NCBI GenBank assembly: GCA_031841125.1
Contig: CM063114.1
Span: 41,003,574-41,067,573 of the forward strand
Origin: Acanthococcus lagerstroemiae
Lineage: Eukaryota; Arthropoda; Insecta; Hemiptera; Eriococcidae
DNA: 64,000 nt
Direction of reading: 5' to 3'
Shown here: in pieces, positions 23,788 to 35,002 of the stretch
Layout: each line of letters starts with the position of its first letter
Numbering within the stretch: position 1 is the stretch's first letter
The notes under the pieces: generated by a model
The model's input: only the letters and a program-made list of their open reading frames with translations
Told to the model about the DNA's origin: nothing
The model's database searches: none
Position numbers and translations under genes: made by a program

Positions 23788-25960
23788 TTATTGTTTAATT
23801 TCGCCCTTTGTTTCCAAAATTTCCTTGACGTATTTTCCCACTTTGTCATGACTCTCCCTTTCTTGTAGACATTTTTGCAAGTCCTCGTCCGTGATGCTAT
23901 GTTTTTCTCTAAGTTCAGAGAAATTTTTGCATTCCCTGAAAGTATGGTCTGGACTGTCTTCTGCTTCTTTACACTCCCTGCAGATACTATTGTCTGTGAT
24001 TTTGAACTTTTTCAGGTAAGTTGCGAATTTCCCATGTCCCGTTAAGTACTGCGTCCTATAATAGTCGGACTTTAGTTTCTTATTTTTTAATCGCTTTTCT
24101 ATGTTGGGTATCGATTCTGCTGTCCTTCTTCCCGTCCTTTCGTTGTCGTATTGTTCCTGCCATTCCTGTTATGTCATTTTTCGCTCGATTTATCATTTCT
24201 TTTGACTGTTTATTTGTTAATTTTCCCTGTCTGCTTTCTTCTTTATTTTTTTTATTTGACTGGTTAGTTTTAGTTGAAGGTCTATTGGTAGTTTTCCTGC
24301 TATTACTTGGGTGGCAGTGTGAGAGACTGTTTTATAAGCAGATATGACTCCTATCAATATTGTTCTTTGCAGGGTTTTCAGTTTTTTAATGTCTGATTTT
24401 CTTAATTTCTCACTATAAGCTAAGGATCCGTACTCTGTTATTGAGCGAAAGAGGGCGTTGTATATTATTTCTCTATTCTTTGTGTCATAGCCATATAGGT
24501 TGCCATATAGGGATCTGATTTTATTGTAGTATTTTTTAGTTTGCTTGTTATATGTTCTACGTGTTTATTATAATTTAGTGCCGGGTCTAGGATTAATTCT
24601 AAATATTTAATTTCTGTTTTAAATTGGAGATTGACATTGTCCATTTTTATTTCTTTCTCTATTTTATTTTGGAACTCTGCTTTGTTATGTCGTCTTGATA
24701 GGAACATCATTTGAGTTTTATTCACGTTTAGATTCAGCCCTTGTTTCTTCAGTGCGTTGTTCACTCTTTCTATTTTTTTATTTATTATTTCGGCATTCTT
24801 AATTTCGTTGATCCCTACAATCATTAATAAATCGTCTGCGTAACTTAGGAGTTTAATTCTTTCCGTTTCCTCTACTTTTCTGTGGATTTCTGACATGGCA
24901 ATGTTAAACAGTGTTGGGGAAAGCGACGATCCTTGAGGTACACCCGCCGATAATTCATATTTTAGTTTTATTTTGTTGCTGTCGTCGAACCATCCAATTT
25001 CCCTGCTTTCTAGGAAACTTTGTACTATTTTGACGTTATTAGGGTCTATATTTTTTTCCCCATGACTTTGAGAAGGCTAGACCACTTTATTTTATCAAAA
25101 GCTCCCTGTACGTCAAAACTTATTATCACGATATGTTTATACTCTTTCTTCATTTGGTCCATTATCTTAGTCATCTCATACAGTGCTGTTTCTGTGGATC
25201 TTTTTTCTCTGTAGCCATATTGGTGTTCGTCAAAAATCTTATTCTCTTTCATTTCCTCGTTCAGATAATGTTTTATAATTTTTTCGTATACCTTTGCCAG
25301 GGTGGATAGTAGTCTGATGGGTCTGTAGGCGTTAATTTCTGATGGGTCTTTGTTGGGTTTATTTATTAGTTTTATTTTTCCTAGTTTCCATATTTGTGGG
25401 AAATGATTGAGGTTTAGTAATTTTTCGTAGATTGTTTTGAGTATTTCTGGATGGTTTTTGTGGATGATTTTTATCATTTTATTCGAAATGTCATCGGGGA
25501 CGTTCGCCTTTCTGTTATTTAGTTTTTTGATTATATTTGTTAGAATGGCGTTATCAATAGTTCGCTCTTTTTTCCCCCTTAGATTTGTGTTTGTTTAGAT
25601 TATCGATTGTTTTTGGGAATAGATGATTGAAGATTTCCTGATATTTTTCTTTCTCCTCCGAGATGATTTTATTTGCTACCTTAAGAGGGGGGAATTTGAA
25701 TTTTTAAAATTTTTCCATAACTATTTTGTAGGGTTTGCCCCATACTTTTGTTTCGGAGATAAGCTTTCTCCAGGCATTATTTTTGCTTTTTGTAATTTCT
25801 TTTGCGTATTCTTGCTTCAGGTTATTCAGCACGTTAAGTAGTAATTCTAGGTGTGTTAGCTTGTTTTTCGCTTTATATCTATATTTCAGCCTGGTTAGTT
25901 TTTTTATTACTTTTTTATAGATTTCTAGCTTACTGTTCCACCAGGTGTTGTCTGTGGGGT
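23788..25960 (-). mobile_element. R1-clade non-LTR retrotransposon, 5'-truncated, with frameshifts
   Basis: The minus strand encodes, in order, the pre-RT linker (WWNSKLEIYKK, then WGKPYKI, about 25945-25720), then RT blocks (KANVPDDISNKMIKI; GKIKLINKPNKDPSEINAYRP; SFDVQGAFDKIKW; AGVPQGSSLSPTLFN; LLSYADDLLMI), then the post-RT part (LIGVISAYKTVS, about 24355-24330) and a C-terminal LTGHGKFATYLKKF with a CRECKEAEDSPDHTFREC zinc knuckle (about 24040-23930). The YADD catalytic box is intact. Frame shifts occur near 25046, in a run of seven A on the minus strand, and near 24465. The endonuclease is missing; the element is cut at about 25960, where a unit of the surrounding 43-bp repeat begins. 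Confidence 0.87.
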
Positions 25961-26647
25961 CCGGGGTATCGGAGCACTGAACTGAGCCCAGCGTAACACT
26001 AACTCACATTTCCCTTCTCACTTTAACAGACTTAGGACTGTCAATGATCATACATTGGCAGCGAGCAGCATCGAAATAAGGAATTCGTATCAGAAGGATT
26101 CGTAGTCAGGAAATGGAGTCATGAAAGTAGAGCTCTACTGTTGAGGCACCGGTAAAAATTTGAAGGAGACTCGTTTCACAAAGTCCAAACGATTGAGCTC
26201 TCCTAAATCGCGGCGAGTGCAAGTTGACATTCTTTTTGAACCGTCGCTGCTCGTCGTTTCTGTTTTTGCACGTCTAATATTTTAGCGTACACTTCGCATT
26301 GAATGTGCATGAGTGTCTCGATAAGTACGAAGATGTTCGGATGAGCGGCGTGAAAATCGGCATTAAAATGAGAGTGGAAAGCCTCGTATGAGTTCGTGGT
26401 TCGTGAAAGATGTGGCGAGTAAGCTGCCCATATGTGCGGCGGATACCCGGGACTGAATGCGAATACGCATAATTAGAGACCTCCGATACCCCGGACCCAA
26501 TTCGCATACCTATAATTAATGGACTCCGATACCCGGGACTCAATTCGAATACGCATAATTAATGCCCTCCGCAGATGGGACTCAATTCAATGACGGCCTC
26601 TGCATTTGTCCACCAGATGTCAGCCACTTTGCTGCCACGTCCCAATT

Positions 26648-26975
26648 GCCATCCGATTCTGTGGGACTCTGACCAGAGTAGCAACTGTCTATAGTCCTCC
26701 ACGTCACATGATAACCACCGACGATTACAAAAACTTGTTCGCACACCTAGGACATCGCTGGATAGCAAGTGGCGACTGGAAAGCCAAACACCGCTTCTGG
26801 GGCTCCAGGCTAATTTCTACCAAAGGTAGCAACCTATTCAAGGCAATATCCTCGTGCAGCAATGTTTCAAGCATCTCCAGTGGACGTCCTACATACTGGC
26901 CCTCGGATCCCGCCAAGCATCCAGACTGCATAGATTTCTTCTTAGCAAAGGGTGTTGCAGGAGGATTACAGGCAA
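26648..26975 (+). mobile_element. Jockey-type LINE endonuclease, C-terminal half
   Basis: Translation gives TLTRVATVYSPPRHMITTDD, then HRWIASGDWKAKHRFWGSRL, then CIDFFLAKGV. This is the second half of an APE-like endonuclease, with the GD(W/F)NAKH-type box. It continues the fragment at 21862-22141 plus 22481-22503. The element ends soon after; no reverse transcriptase of this LINE follows. Confidence 0.82.
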
Positions 26976-26989
26976 ATAACTACATATAA

Positions 26990-28318
26990 AAATGAATTCT
27001 GGAACTCAGATGAAAAAGCTCCAACATATCTAACGATAAATGCTATGAACGTAAAAAGGTGGTTAAGAGTATTGAGAGATACAATATAATGTCATATCTC
27101 TATACTACTAAGATAGGAGAGGGGGGTTGTATTACCCACGTCCTTTTCCCGTGAAAGAAAAAAGATAAGAAAATTGCCTGAGCGAAGCGAAGGAAACATT
27201 TTTTAAACAAGAAACAGGGTGAAGTCTGTTTGAAATACTACAGAATTTCGCAGTCGATTTTTTTTTTTTTTTACAAAATTCCATGACATTTAGGTGAAAA
27301 ATGCTGAAAATTCCAAAATTCCCTGACTTTTCCAGACAGACAAAATTCCCTGACTTTTCCAGGTTTTCCAGAGAATGGACACCCTGCCTCATTACAGTTC
27401 AAATTCACAAATTCATTCCAAAAACTGAAATAAAACTTGTCCAATATTGTCAATTTAAACGGCCTAATATTGTTGCCCGCTAGGGAACTCAGGTTACACA
27501 GCAATGACATAGCCAGGGGGTCAGTGGGTCCATAAACTCCTAATCGAACAAAATTTTATTTTTAAACCATTTAAAGCAGTTCTGTTTGCTTTGCATACAA
27601 ATAGCATTTTTTTCAGTTCTTAAAGGCTTCCCCCTCGAAAAAATTCTGGTCAAACTGGCTTACTCGAGTATACTTGCTATATTCACAAAATAACATAACA
27701 TCATGCAAAGTCTTATCATTTTCAGCAAAACCGGTAATTCTCAGGTCTGTAATCACCATTTCCGCCTACTAAGGAGCCAACAGCCTGATACGGAAGCTCA
27801 GGGTAGCTAAATAATAATTTCGTAACTTTGTCGACTGAGAGGGTGTAGGTACTTTAAAATCATTCCCGGAAATAAAAACTTCAATGTCTCGGCCTCTTTT
27901 TGGGTAAATGGACCAATAAATACGGCTATCGAGTCATTTCAACTCCAGGTGCGGCACTGGGCTGCCAGATGGACCGACTTGAAGAAAGTTCAATTACACT
28001 ACTTTGGAAGGAAAAATTGACAAAATTGTTGACACTCATGGGGACCATATCATTAATGTAAGCTTACAATATCGGAATGATAATGGAAAGTTTTCTCGAT
28101 CCGCCGATGGCTTCAAAACGCATGTATGTACATCAATTTAATTTCACGATACAGCACGCTCAGGGACAAGAAACGTCATGAGTCATGACATTTCAATATT
28201 ACCCTACACCCCAATGGACGATAATTTGACAAACCACGTCTTTATTGACAATATCACACGTTCATAAAGTTACTCAATACGGAATACTGATATGCATTAA
28301 GCTTTGAAGCGTCTTTCT
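26990..28318. other. Intergenic, no gene recognised
   Basis: No recognisable gene. At 27310-27386 the sequence TTCCCTGACTTTTCCAGGTT followed by GGACACCCTG resembles a hAT right end; no partner end was found. Confidence 0.5.
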
Positions 28319-28510
28319 CAGTGTTGCCAGAACGGCATTTTTTCTGTAATATCTAGCAGAATTTTTCATTTTTAGCAGCGAAAATTTCAGTTTCGCAACT
28401 CAGAAAACTTATTTTGAACGGCCTTTAGCAGAATTTTCTTGAAATCTAAGAAAATCTAGCAGAATTTGGGAAATCTGAGCAAAATTCAATTTTCATTTCA
28501 GGCAACACTG
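28319..28510. mobile_element. hAT-like MITE (CAGTGTTGCC ends)
   Basis: It starts CAGTGTTGCC and ends GGCAACACTG. The flanks GTCTTTCT and GTTCTTTT agree at six of eight positions. The interior repeats AGCAGAATTTT-like words several times. Confidence 0.72.
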
Positions 28511-30229
28511 GTTCTTTTCTCCTAAATCTAAGCATATTGTTCCAAAAAATACTGTTTCTAGGTGCGCACATGTGCTGATGAATCACCCTATAGTTCAAAG
28601 CATTTCTCCCTGTTTTCTTCAAAATAAAATAAAAAGCAAAACAACATTGTGATATCATATTACATGACCACGCTCCGCTATCATGTCATTATATACAGCT
28701 ATTATACCCGTATCTAATCTAATGAACGTCCTAAGAATGCAGCTGGCCTTCTAAACAATGTTTTTTAGTTTTATATTTTACATCACGGAGTTCAGCGAAT
28801 AGGACATGCTAATTTACTTTATAGCTGCTTTCCAAATACATCACTTTAAGGGTGATTTCACCCACTGCTTCCACCACTTATACTCGTACTACACATGTGA
28901 AGTTGTATCCCTTCATGTTTCAAGAAAATGAATTAAAACAGTAATACTTAAGAATCTTTCACGAGTACGAGAAACTGTTTTAGTGAGTCATCTCTCAAAT
29001 GAAGAGCCCAACCTCCTCCCCTTCTCAACAAATAAAAGTCCTGAAGACACAACAGTTTAAACGAAGTACTGAGGAATCTTCAACCAGTGGCAGATTTACC
29101 ATTGTGCTAATGTGTGCTCAAGCACGGAGCGGCAAAATTTAGGGGGAAAATGAAAAACGAATAAAGGGTAAAATTTGTTTCATCAAAAAAATTAGCACAC
29201 AGTGACAAATCAGGTAAATCCGGCGGCCTTGATCTTAACAAGTGTGAGCAGTGAGCCAATTTTGAAAAATATTCATTAGCCAGTCTCAAAGAGTCTTTAG
29301 CTTCAGAAGTCATTCCAAAGTCTTAAAACGAGTTTTGGTAAGTTTCAACAGAGTCTTGATGAGTCTTAACGAATTCTAACAAGGTTCAATGTAGTTTTAA
29401 TTTATCTACATAATATGATGAAAACTATACACCAACATCTCTCATGAAGAAACAGACACCAGGCTTGTAATTTACCCGAAGGACAAATATGCAGGGCCAA
29501 ACCTGTTACCTCATGATCGTACCAGACAGAAAGACACAGAGACAGACAGATACACTGATAAATAGATAGACAGACAGATCGACAGATAGATAGATAGACA
29601 GGCTGACAGTTAGACAGACAAACAGACAGAACAAACAATACAGCGAATAAACCTCAACATATTAAAATTCTAACCTCCTCTATCCCACCAACCAGACACA
29701 ACCAAACACAAACGCTGATACACCAGAGGAGATTTCGAGGAGTTCGAAATAGATTTGCCTCCCAACTAAATGAATAACGGATAAAAACACCCTGCTCTCA
29801 TCACACAAAAAAGGCAATTTACAGCCGCAGAAAATACCACTCCCATAATGTTGGACAAACAAACCAGTAAGACAACCAACCCCCTCAACATAAAAATAAA
29901 TTTTCAACTAAGAGTCCTACATACACCGAAAATGGCTTGAGGGATCATCAAAATCTGGGATGGGCCAGCCATACTGAATTTTCTGATCCTCATCTGTCTG
30001 CATTTCGCAACCCTTCTTTCACTCCAGAAACCCAAGTCTTGAAAAGTAATAATATCAATCAAATTACCAAACACCATACCCTTGGTCATTCGAACCATTA
30101 AAACGTAAACAACATTCAATATCAGTGCCGTAAATGTTCTATTTCATCCCAGCTCTTCGTCTGTATCGAGATGAGTTGTTTAAAAGAAAACCTTGTTCAT
30201 TTACAAACCAAAATTTATCAGCCAGCATC
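28511..30229. other. Intergenic, no gene recognised
   Basis: No recognisable gene. It contains the GACA/GATA microsatellite listed below. Confidence 0.5.
29519..29635. repeat. GACA/GATA tetranucleotide microsatellite
   Basis: Imperfect runs of GACA and GATA tetramers (CAGACAGA, AGATAGATAGATAG). The cysteine/leucine-rich reverse-strand ORF across it is a translation of the repeat. Confidence 0.85.
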
Positions 30230-30237
30230 GATAGGTC

Positions 30238-30763
30238 CAGAGATGGGCAAGATCACAAACTAAATGATCTCAGATCAGATCAAGATCACTAACAGGAAAT
30301 GGATCTAAGATCAGATCACATTCTAAATGATCTGATCATTTCCAGAAAGATCAGATCACTGATCAGATCTCCAAGCAAAAAAGATCTGATCTATAATAAG
30401 TTTTTTTGGCAAAGAGATCAGATCGTAGATCAAAATATAATACTCTTTTTTCTAATTCATAATCATAATCGATATTGTACTGTACGTTTTTTAGGGATTT
30501 ATAACGTCACAAACTCAAAATTCACAAAGAAATAACAAGAGAAGACGAGAAGACCTAAAACTTGATACTTTCTAGGACTACTTTGATTTTTCAAAAAAGT
30601 CTCAGAAAAAGAATCTGATCTGGTATTTTCTATTTTAAAAAAATGATCTGAAAAAAGATCAAAGATCAGGCAAACGCAAACGATCTGAGATCAGATCAAA
30701 GATCAAAATTTTATGTGATCTGTGATCTAAGATCATTATTGATCTAGATCTTGCCCATCTCTG
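30238..30763. mobile_element. hAT element with dense GATC-containing subterminal repeats
   Basis: It starts CAGAGATGGGCAAGATC, and the right end is the exact inverse, GATCTTGCCCATCTCTG. The flanking octamers GATAGGTC (30230-30237) and GATAGGGC (30764-30771) differ at one base, a hAT-length target duplication. Both sides of the interior are packed with AGATCAGATC and TGATCTGATC words; the middle (about 30430-30600) lacks them. Subterminal repeats are the usual transposase-binding sites in hAT elements. No transposase ORF. Confidence 0.92.
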
Positions 30764-30771
30764 GATAGGGC

Positions 30772-31464
30772 GATCGCACATTAGTTAAGCTGCTGTTTTC
30801 CCCCCTTCAACTAGAAAAGTTACTGCAAAATACAGAGACAATTATGATCATTCATTTAAAAAATTGATACGGCGTTATTATAATACACTAGGAAAGGAAC
30901 TAAGCAACCGGTGAAATAAATCCGAATGTATTTTTTCACACGACGTTCCTTGGCCACACTAAAACTGGTGCTGTTCCTAGAACAAGAACAGTAATACTTC
31001 GACTTTTTCTTGTAATCGAGAGGGTACTGAATGCTTTATCAACTATCAATATTTCGTTCAAGTAGAGAAGCGCGAAAATACTGCCGGAATTAGACATTAT
31101 TGTTCCGTTAAGGCTTTTACGATTTGGCGGAATTAATTCTAATTTCCCATCTTGACGGAATGACGTTATCAGCTTGCTTCCAATAACGCAGACTGACATA
31201 ATGACATTCAATACGAATACTTAAAAGTATACTATCAGGATGAAGAGAAGTAAAAAAGTGAAAAACTTACACATGAAAGCGAAGTTGCTGATAACACGTA
31301 ACTGAAATTTAATCGTTAATCGAGATGACCCGAATCACAAGCACTGCAGAACATTTAAGACGAAATTCAGAACATTACAAAGAACACAGATTTGAAAACG
31401 ATTTTGTCAAAGCTTTGAAATTAATAGAAAGCTCTACATTCACAAGAACGTTACATGATAATGA
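30772..31464. other. Intergenic, no gene recognised
   Basis: A 91-residue minus-strand ORF (30936-31211) is open but matches no family I know. Nothing else seen. Confidence 0.45.
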
Positions 31465-32835
31465 TAGGGAACGCCTGTAATATTCTCCAGTCGATCGTAC
31501 ATTTGACATGATACCACCTGGAAACGCTGTCAGCAATCTAACCAACGTAGAACCGCATGCACACGTGAACTCTTGGAGATATTCTACCACGCATAGAACG
31601 TATACAAGGTAAAATAATCTAGAATTACATACGGATCAAAGAGCCGGGATCCGGAAATTGGAAGCAAATCGGAAATCAGTGTTGTTAGATATAAGAACAA
31701 CACAAAAGACAAAATGTAAAATGACAATATTGAATTTTCAAAAGCTATCATATGTGAGCTGACAGGAAGAAAGAGACCTCAGTGCAAGAATGTAAATTTT
31801 ACAGGAGAGCGGATAAACAAAATTGATAACGTTTTCACGTTACGGAGACACTCAACTTTGAAGACTTACAGCCGTTTAAATTTTAAAATTTTTTAGAATT
31901 TTTCAACAACACCAGGAGCGGTATTCTCGAAAAGTTGTTACGGTAACCACTCATAAGTCATAACAACTAGTCCCAAGGTGGTGTTATGAGTGGTTATGAC
32001 TTATGAGATGTCATTCAACATTGCGGTAAATGGGCAACAACCAGTAACAACTCGTAACAACTTTTTTATAACAACGGTTGTTATCATAACATCGCGTAAC
32101 AAATTTTCGAGAATAGTGGTCCAGGCGAAAGAACGGCCAAAAATTAGTCAAAAACCGTTGTGATCATAAAAATCAAAGTCATACACAATCGTCGATCATT
32201 TAACAAAAATTCGTAGTGAATTTATCATAGCATAACTCGTGAAATCAAGTAAACGTTATAACAAATTTTGTTTAACTCAATAACGGTCTATAGTGCATTC
32301 GATCGTAAGATCAGTTTCAAAATTTTACAATTGATTTACACATTCGAGTCAGTGAACAAATTTTCTTTCGTCATCATATGAGCTAATCGTTGTCTGTAAA
32401 AGTTCGATATCATAAAATCACTTGTGATCTTTGATAAAAATGTCAAAGTTGAGTGTCTCCGTAACGTGAAAACGTTATCAATTTTGTTTATCCGCTCTCC
32501 TGTAAAATTTACATTCTTTCACTCAGGTCTCTTTCTTCATGTCAGCTGATGGCTTTTGAAAATTCAATATTGTCATTTTACATTTTGTCTTTTGTGTTGT
32601 GTTATATCTGACAACATTGATTTCCGATTTGCTTCCGATTTCCGGATCCCGGCTCTTTGATCCGTATGTAATTCTAGATTATTTTACCGCGTATACGTTC
32701 TATGCATGGTGAAATATCTCCAAGAGTTCACGTGTGCATGTGGTTCTACGTTGGTTAGATTGCTGACAGCGTTTCCAGGTGGTATCATGTCATATGTACG
32801 ATCGATCGACTGGAGAATATTACAGGCGTTCCCTA
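31465..32835. mobile_element. Foldback element with ~390-bp inverted arms and TA flanks
   Basis: The left arm (31467-31860) begins GGGAACGCCTGTAATATTCT. The right arm (32443-32833) is its inverse and ends AGAATATTACAGGCGTTCCC. The arms match over almost all of their length, with scattered substitutions and short indels. TA lies directly outside both arms, consistent with a TA target duplication. The loop of about 580 bp contains a second, unrelated MITE. Because the arms are inverse copies, related ORFs (EFTCACGSTLVRLLTAFPGG) appear on opposite strands at the two ends; they look incidental. Confidence 0.88.
31917..32120. mobile_element. Small MITE nested in the foldback loop
   Basis: The left end AGCGGTATTCTCGAAAAGTT and the reverse complement of the right end (ACCACTATTCTCGAAAATTT) match over about 26 bp. 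CCAGG flanks both sides (31912-31916, 32121-32125). The interior has inverted GTTGTTACGGTAACC and CTCATAAGTCATAAC words, giving further hairpin potential. Confidence 0.8.
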
Positions 32836-34242
32836 GAAACGTAAAAAAAAAACATTGCCTCCGCCCCCATCTTGACAACTGTGACGAGTGTAATATCTCC
32901 CTTTTCTCCAAAAAGTCGGTAAAAGAAAGACAAAATGACAAAATAATTTTGTCTAGACGAAATAAAACCATGAAACAACAAAATGACAGAATCCCAAAGA
33001 TGACCTAAAAAAAAAAAAAAAAAAAACTCGTCTAAAAGAAATGACAAAAAATCGTCTTCTCTAAAAAACAACCTCACACCGCACAATAAAGAATAAATCG
33101 ATACTACTAGCGACACTAACAGCTCCTAATTCCAGATTAATGGTTTCATTATGTTTCACGTTCCTCTGTCACCTACTGCAAAAGTACACATTCTATGAGT
33201 TTTATTTTCGCAATGATAAAATTTTCATTTTTTACGTTGTCCACTATTTTTATTTTCCGTTTCAATATTTTAATTTTAGAAATTTAGAATTAAAATATCA
33301 TCACTTCTTACTAGTGGTACACCATAAGACTATTAGAGGCATGTCATCTGCTATATTAATGGACGAAATGTGAAAATGAAGAAACAGTTAAGACGTTGAG
33401 AATTCGAATCCTTGAAGCTTCGAGACTGGATTTAGGGTACACCCTCGGGACTAGAGCCCCCAACAAATGAAATAACAAAATAAAAAATAGGAATAAAACA
33501 CAAATTGTTTACCGATCGTTAATCAGTCACACACATGCACGAAAAATAAAAATGCCGACTATGAAAACACAGACCCCCTTCTCCCCCGGAAAATTACAAA
33601 TCCTAAAAAATTACCATTAGATACCATTGCTACCAAGGGAATAATTTAAAATCAGATTTCATAGATTTTCTTTATTTTTCATTTTTTAAATTGATACACA
33701 CACACATACTATTTAAGCCCTGACGACGTTTACACGTACATACCTTTTCTCACTGGAAAGTTACAAATTCTAAGAAATTACCATTCATTTGGTACCATTA
33801 CTAACCAATAAAATCATGGAAAATCTTTAATAGATTAGTATAATATAGGTACCTACATATTATTTTAGCCCTAATGTGCGATTTTTTTTTTTTTTTTACC
33901 AAGAGGGAAGAGTTTTACCAAGCTTGAAAAAAATTATAAATCTGTCATGTAGAATCTAATACTGGGAGAATGAGTGGATGCAGTTAAAGCTTTTTGAGAG
34001 AATGCAGAGAATTCAACATCAACTTTCAAGTTGAACACGTCTAGTATCTGAGTTCTTCTGTAGTGATAAAAAAAACACTAATTTGCGAGCAAAAGGAGTA
34101 ACATTTTTCAATTTTTAGGGCAATTTTTATTAAAAAATCATATCTTGGGCAGTCATGGGGGATTATCTCCATAACCCCCACCCAAAAAAATTGAAATCGG
34201 TTACGGAGTTGAAACTCTGGCTCGTTCTAAAACACTTCTTAG
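32836..34242. other. Intergenic, no gene recognised
   Basis: No recognisable gene. It contains A- and T-runs and a diverged tandem duplication (next entry). Confidence 0.5.
33530..33860. repeat. diverged tandem duplication, period about 175 bp
   Basis: AAATTACAAATCCTAAAAAA followed by TTACCATTAGATACCATTGC (about 33590) recurs at about 33762 as AAGTTACAAATTCTAAGAAA followed by TTACCATTCATTTGGTACC. Both are preceded by CACACACATRC words at similar spacing. Confidence 0.65.
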
Positions 34243-35002
34243 CAGAGATGGAAATGAATCTGAATCTGAATCTGAAACAGAATTCAGAATCCAAACTAGA
34301 ATTTGAATCCAGAATCCGAACCAAGGCGAATTCGGATTCCGAATCATTTTTTCTTACATTCGAGTTCTGTGATTCTGAATCTAGTTTTTAGTAAATTTAG
34401 ACCCTTGAATTGTTTTCCTACAGAATCCATACATAGATTCTGAATCTGCATCCGGGATCTTTTTTATACAGATTTTAAACCTATAAATAAATCAAAATTC
34501 TGTGATTTACTTTAGCATTTCGTTTTTCACAGAATCCGTTAATATTTCAGGATTACCATCTCATTTTCTTCAACAATTTTTTCTGCGCAGTGGCGTAGCG
34601 TCAGGGGGCACCCCCTCTTCCCCCCCCCCAATATTTTTACATAGTCTTCTAATATCGGCGATTTTTAAAAAAATACCACAATTTTCGACTTTTTCTCCCT
34701 TGAAAACCTTATTGTGCCCCCCCCCCCCTTGGGAAACCCCTAACTACGCCACTGTTTCTGCGGGTTCTTTGGATTCTTCTTTTTCTGGATTTTACAATGA
34801 GAACCCAGATCCCAGGATTCGGATTCTAGAATCCATTTTTAAGACAAATCCAAATTCGCGTAAGGATTTGGATTCTTTACAATCCAGTTTTACAACAAAA
34901 TTAATTCGTGAATTCGGATTCTTCTGGGATTCTAGAATCTTCTTTGCTGGATTCGGATTCAAAATCATCCTAATACCGAATTCAGATTCTGGTTTTCTGG
35001 AT
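34243..35002. mobile_element. Degenerate GAATC-rich element remnant
   Basis: After CAGAGATGGAAATGAATCTG at about 34243, words such as GAATCTGAATC, GGATTCGGATTC and AGAATCC recur on both strands to about 35000. This resembles the subterminal repeats of a hAT element whose left end is CAGAGATGG. No right end was found, and two younger hAT MITEs lie inside and next to it. Confidence 0.5.
34588..34754. mobile_element. hAT MITE with perfect 8-bp target duplication
   Basis: It starts CAGTGGCGTAGCGTCAGGGG and ends CCCCTAACTACGCCACTG. TTTCTGCG flanks both sides (34580-34587 and 34755-34762). Its ends resemble those of the MITE at 18373-18535, so they are probably one family. It has C-runs near both ends and no coding capacity. 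Confidence 0.93.

Larger units (their letters stand above)
22503..26647. mobile_element. 4.1-kb composite insertion with inverted arrays of a 43-bp repeat
   Basis: This segment splits the Jockey endonuclease; the host reading frame is continuous across it between CATTCG (about 22497) and CATCCG (about 26642). Three tandem units beginning GATACCCGGGACT occur at 26442, 26485 and 26528 (43-bp spacing). Matching units in inverse orientation lie at about 22645-22735; the arm at 22697-22733 is a nearly exact inverse of 26523-26560. A related unit occurs at about 25960. Terminal arms made of tandem repeats resemble foldback (FB/Galileo-like) elements. The middle carries an R1-clade LINE. No transposase of its own was seen, and the exact ends are estimates. 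Confidence 0.6.

Noticed and set aside
27310..27386. Complete hAT element ending in GGACACCCTG
   Set aside because: Only a right-end-like sequence was found; no left terminus or duplication.
29402..29638. Cysteine-rich minus-strand ORF resembling a secreted peptide
   Set aside because: Produced by the GACA/GATA microsatellite (repeating CLS/SVCLSI residues).
30936..31211. 91-residue minus-strand ORF
   Set aside because: Open but no family recognised, no splice context or regulatory signal; kept only as a remark.
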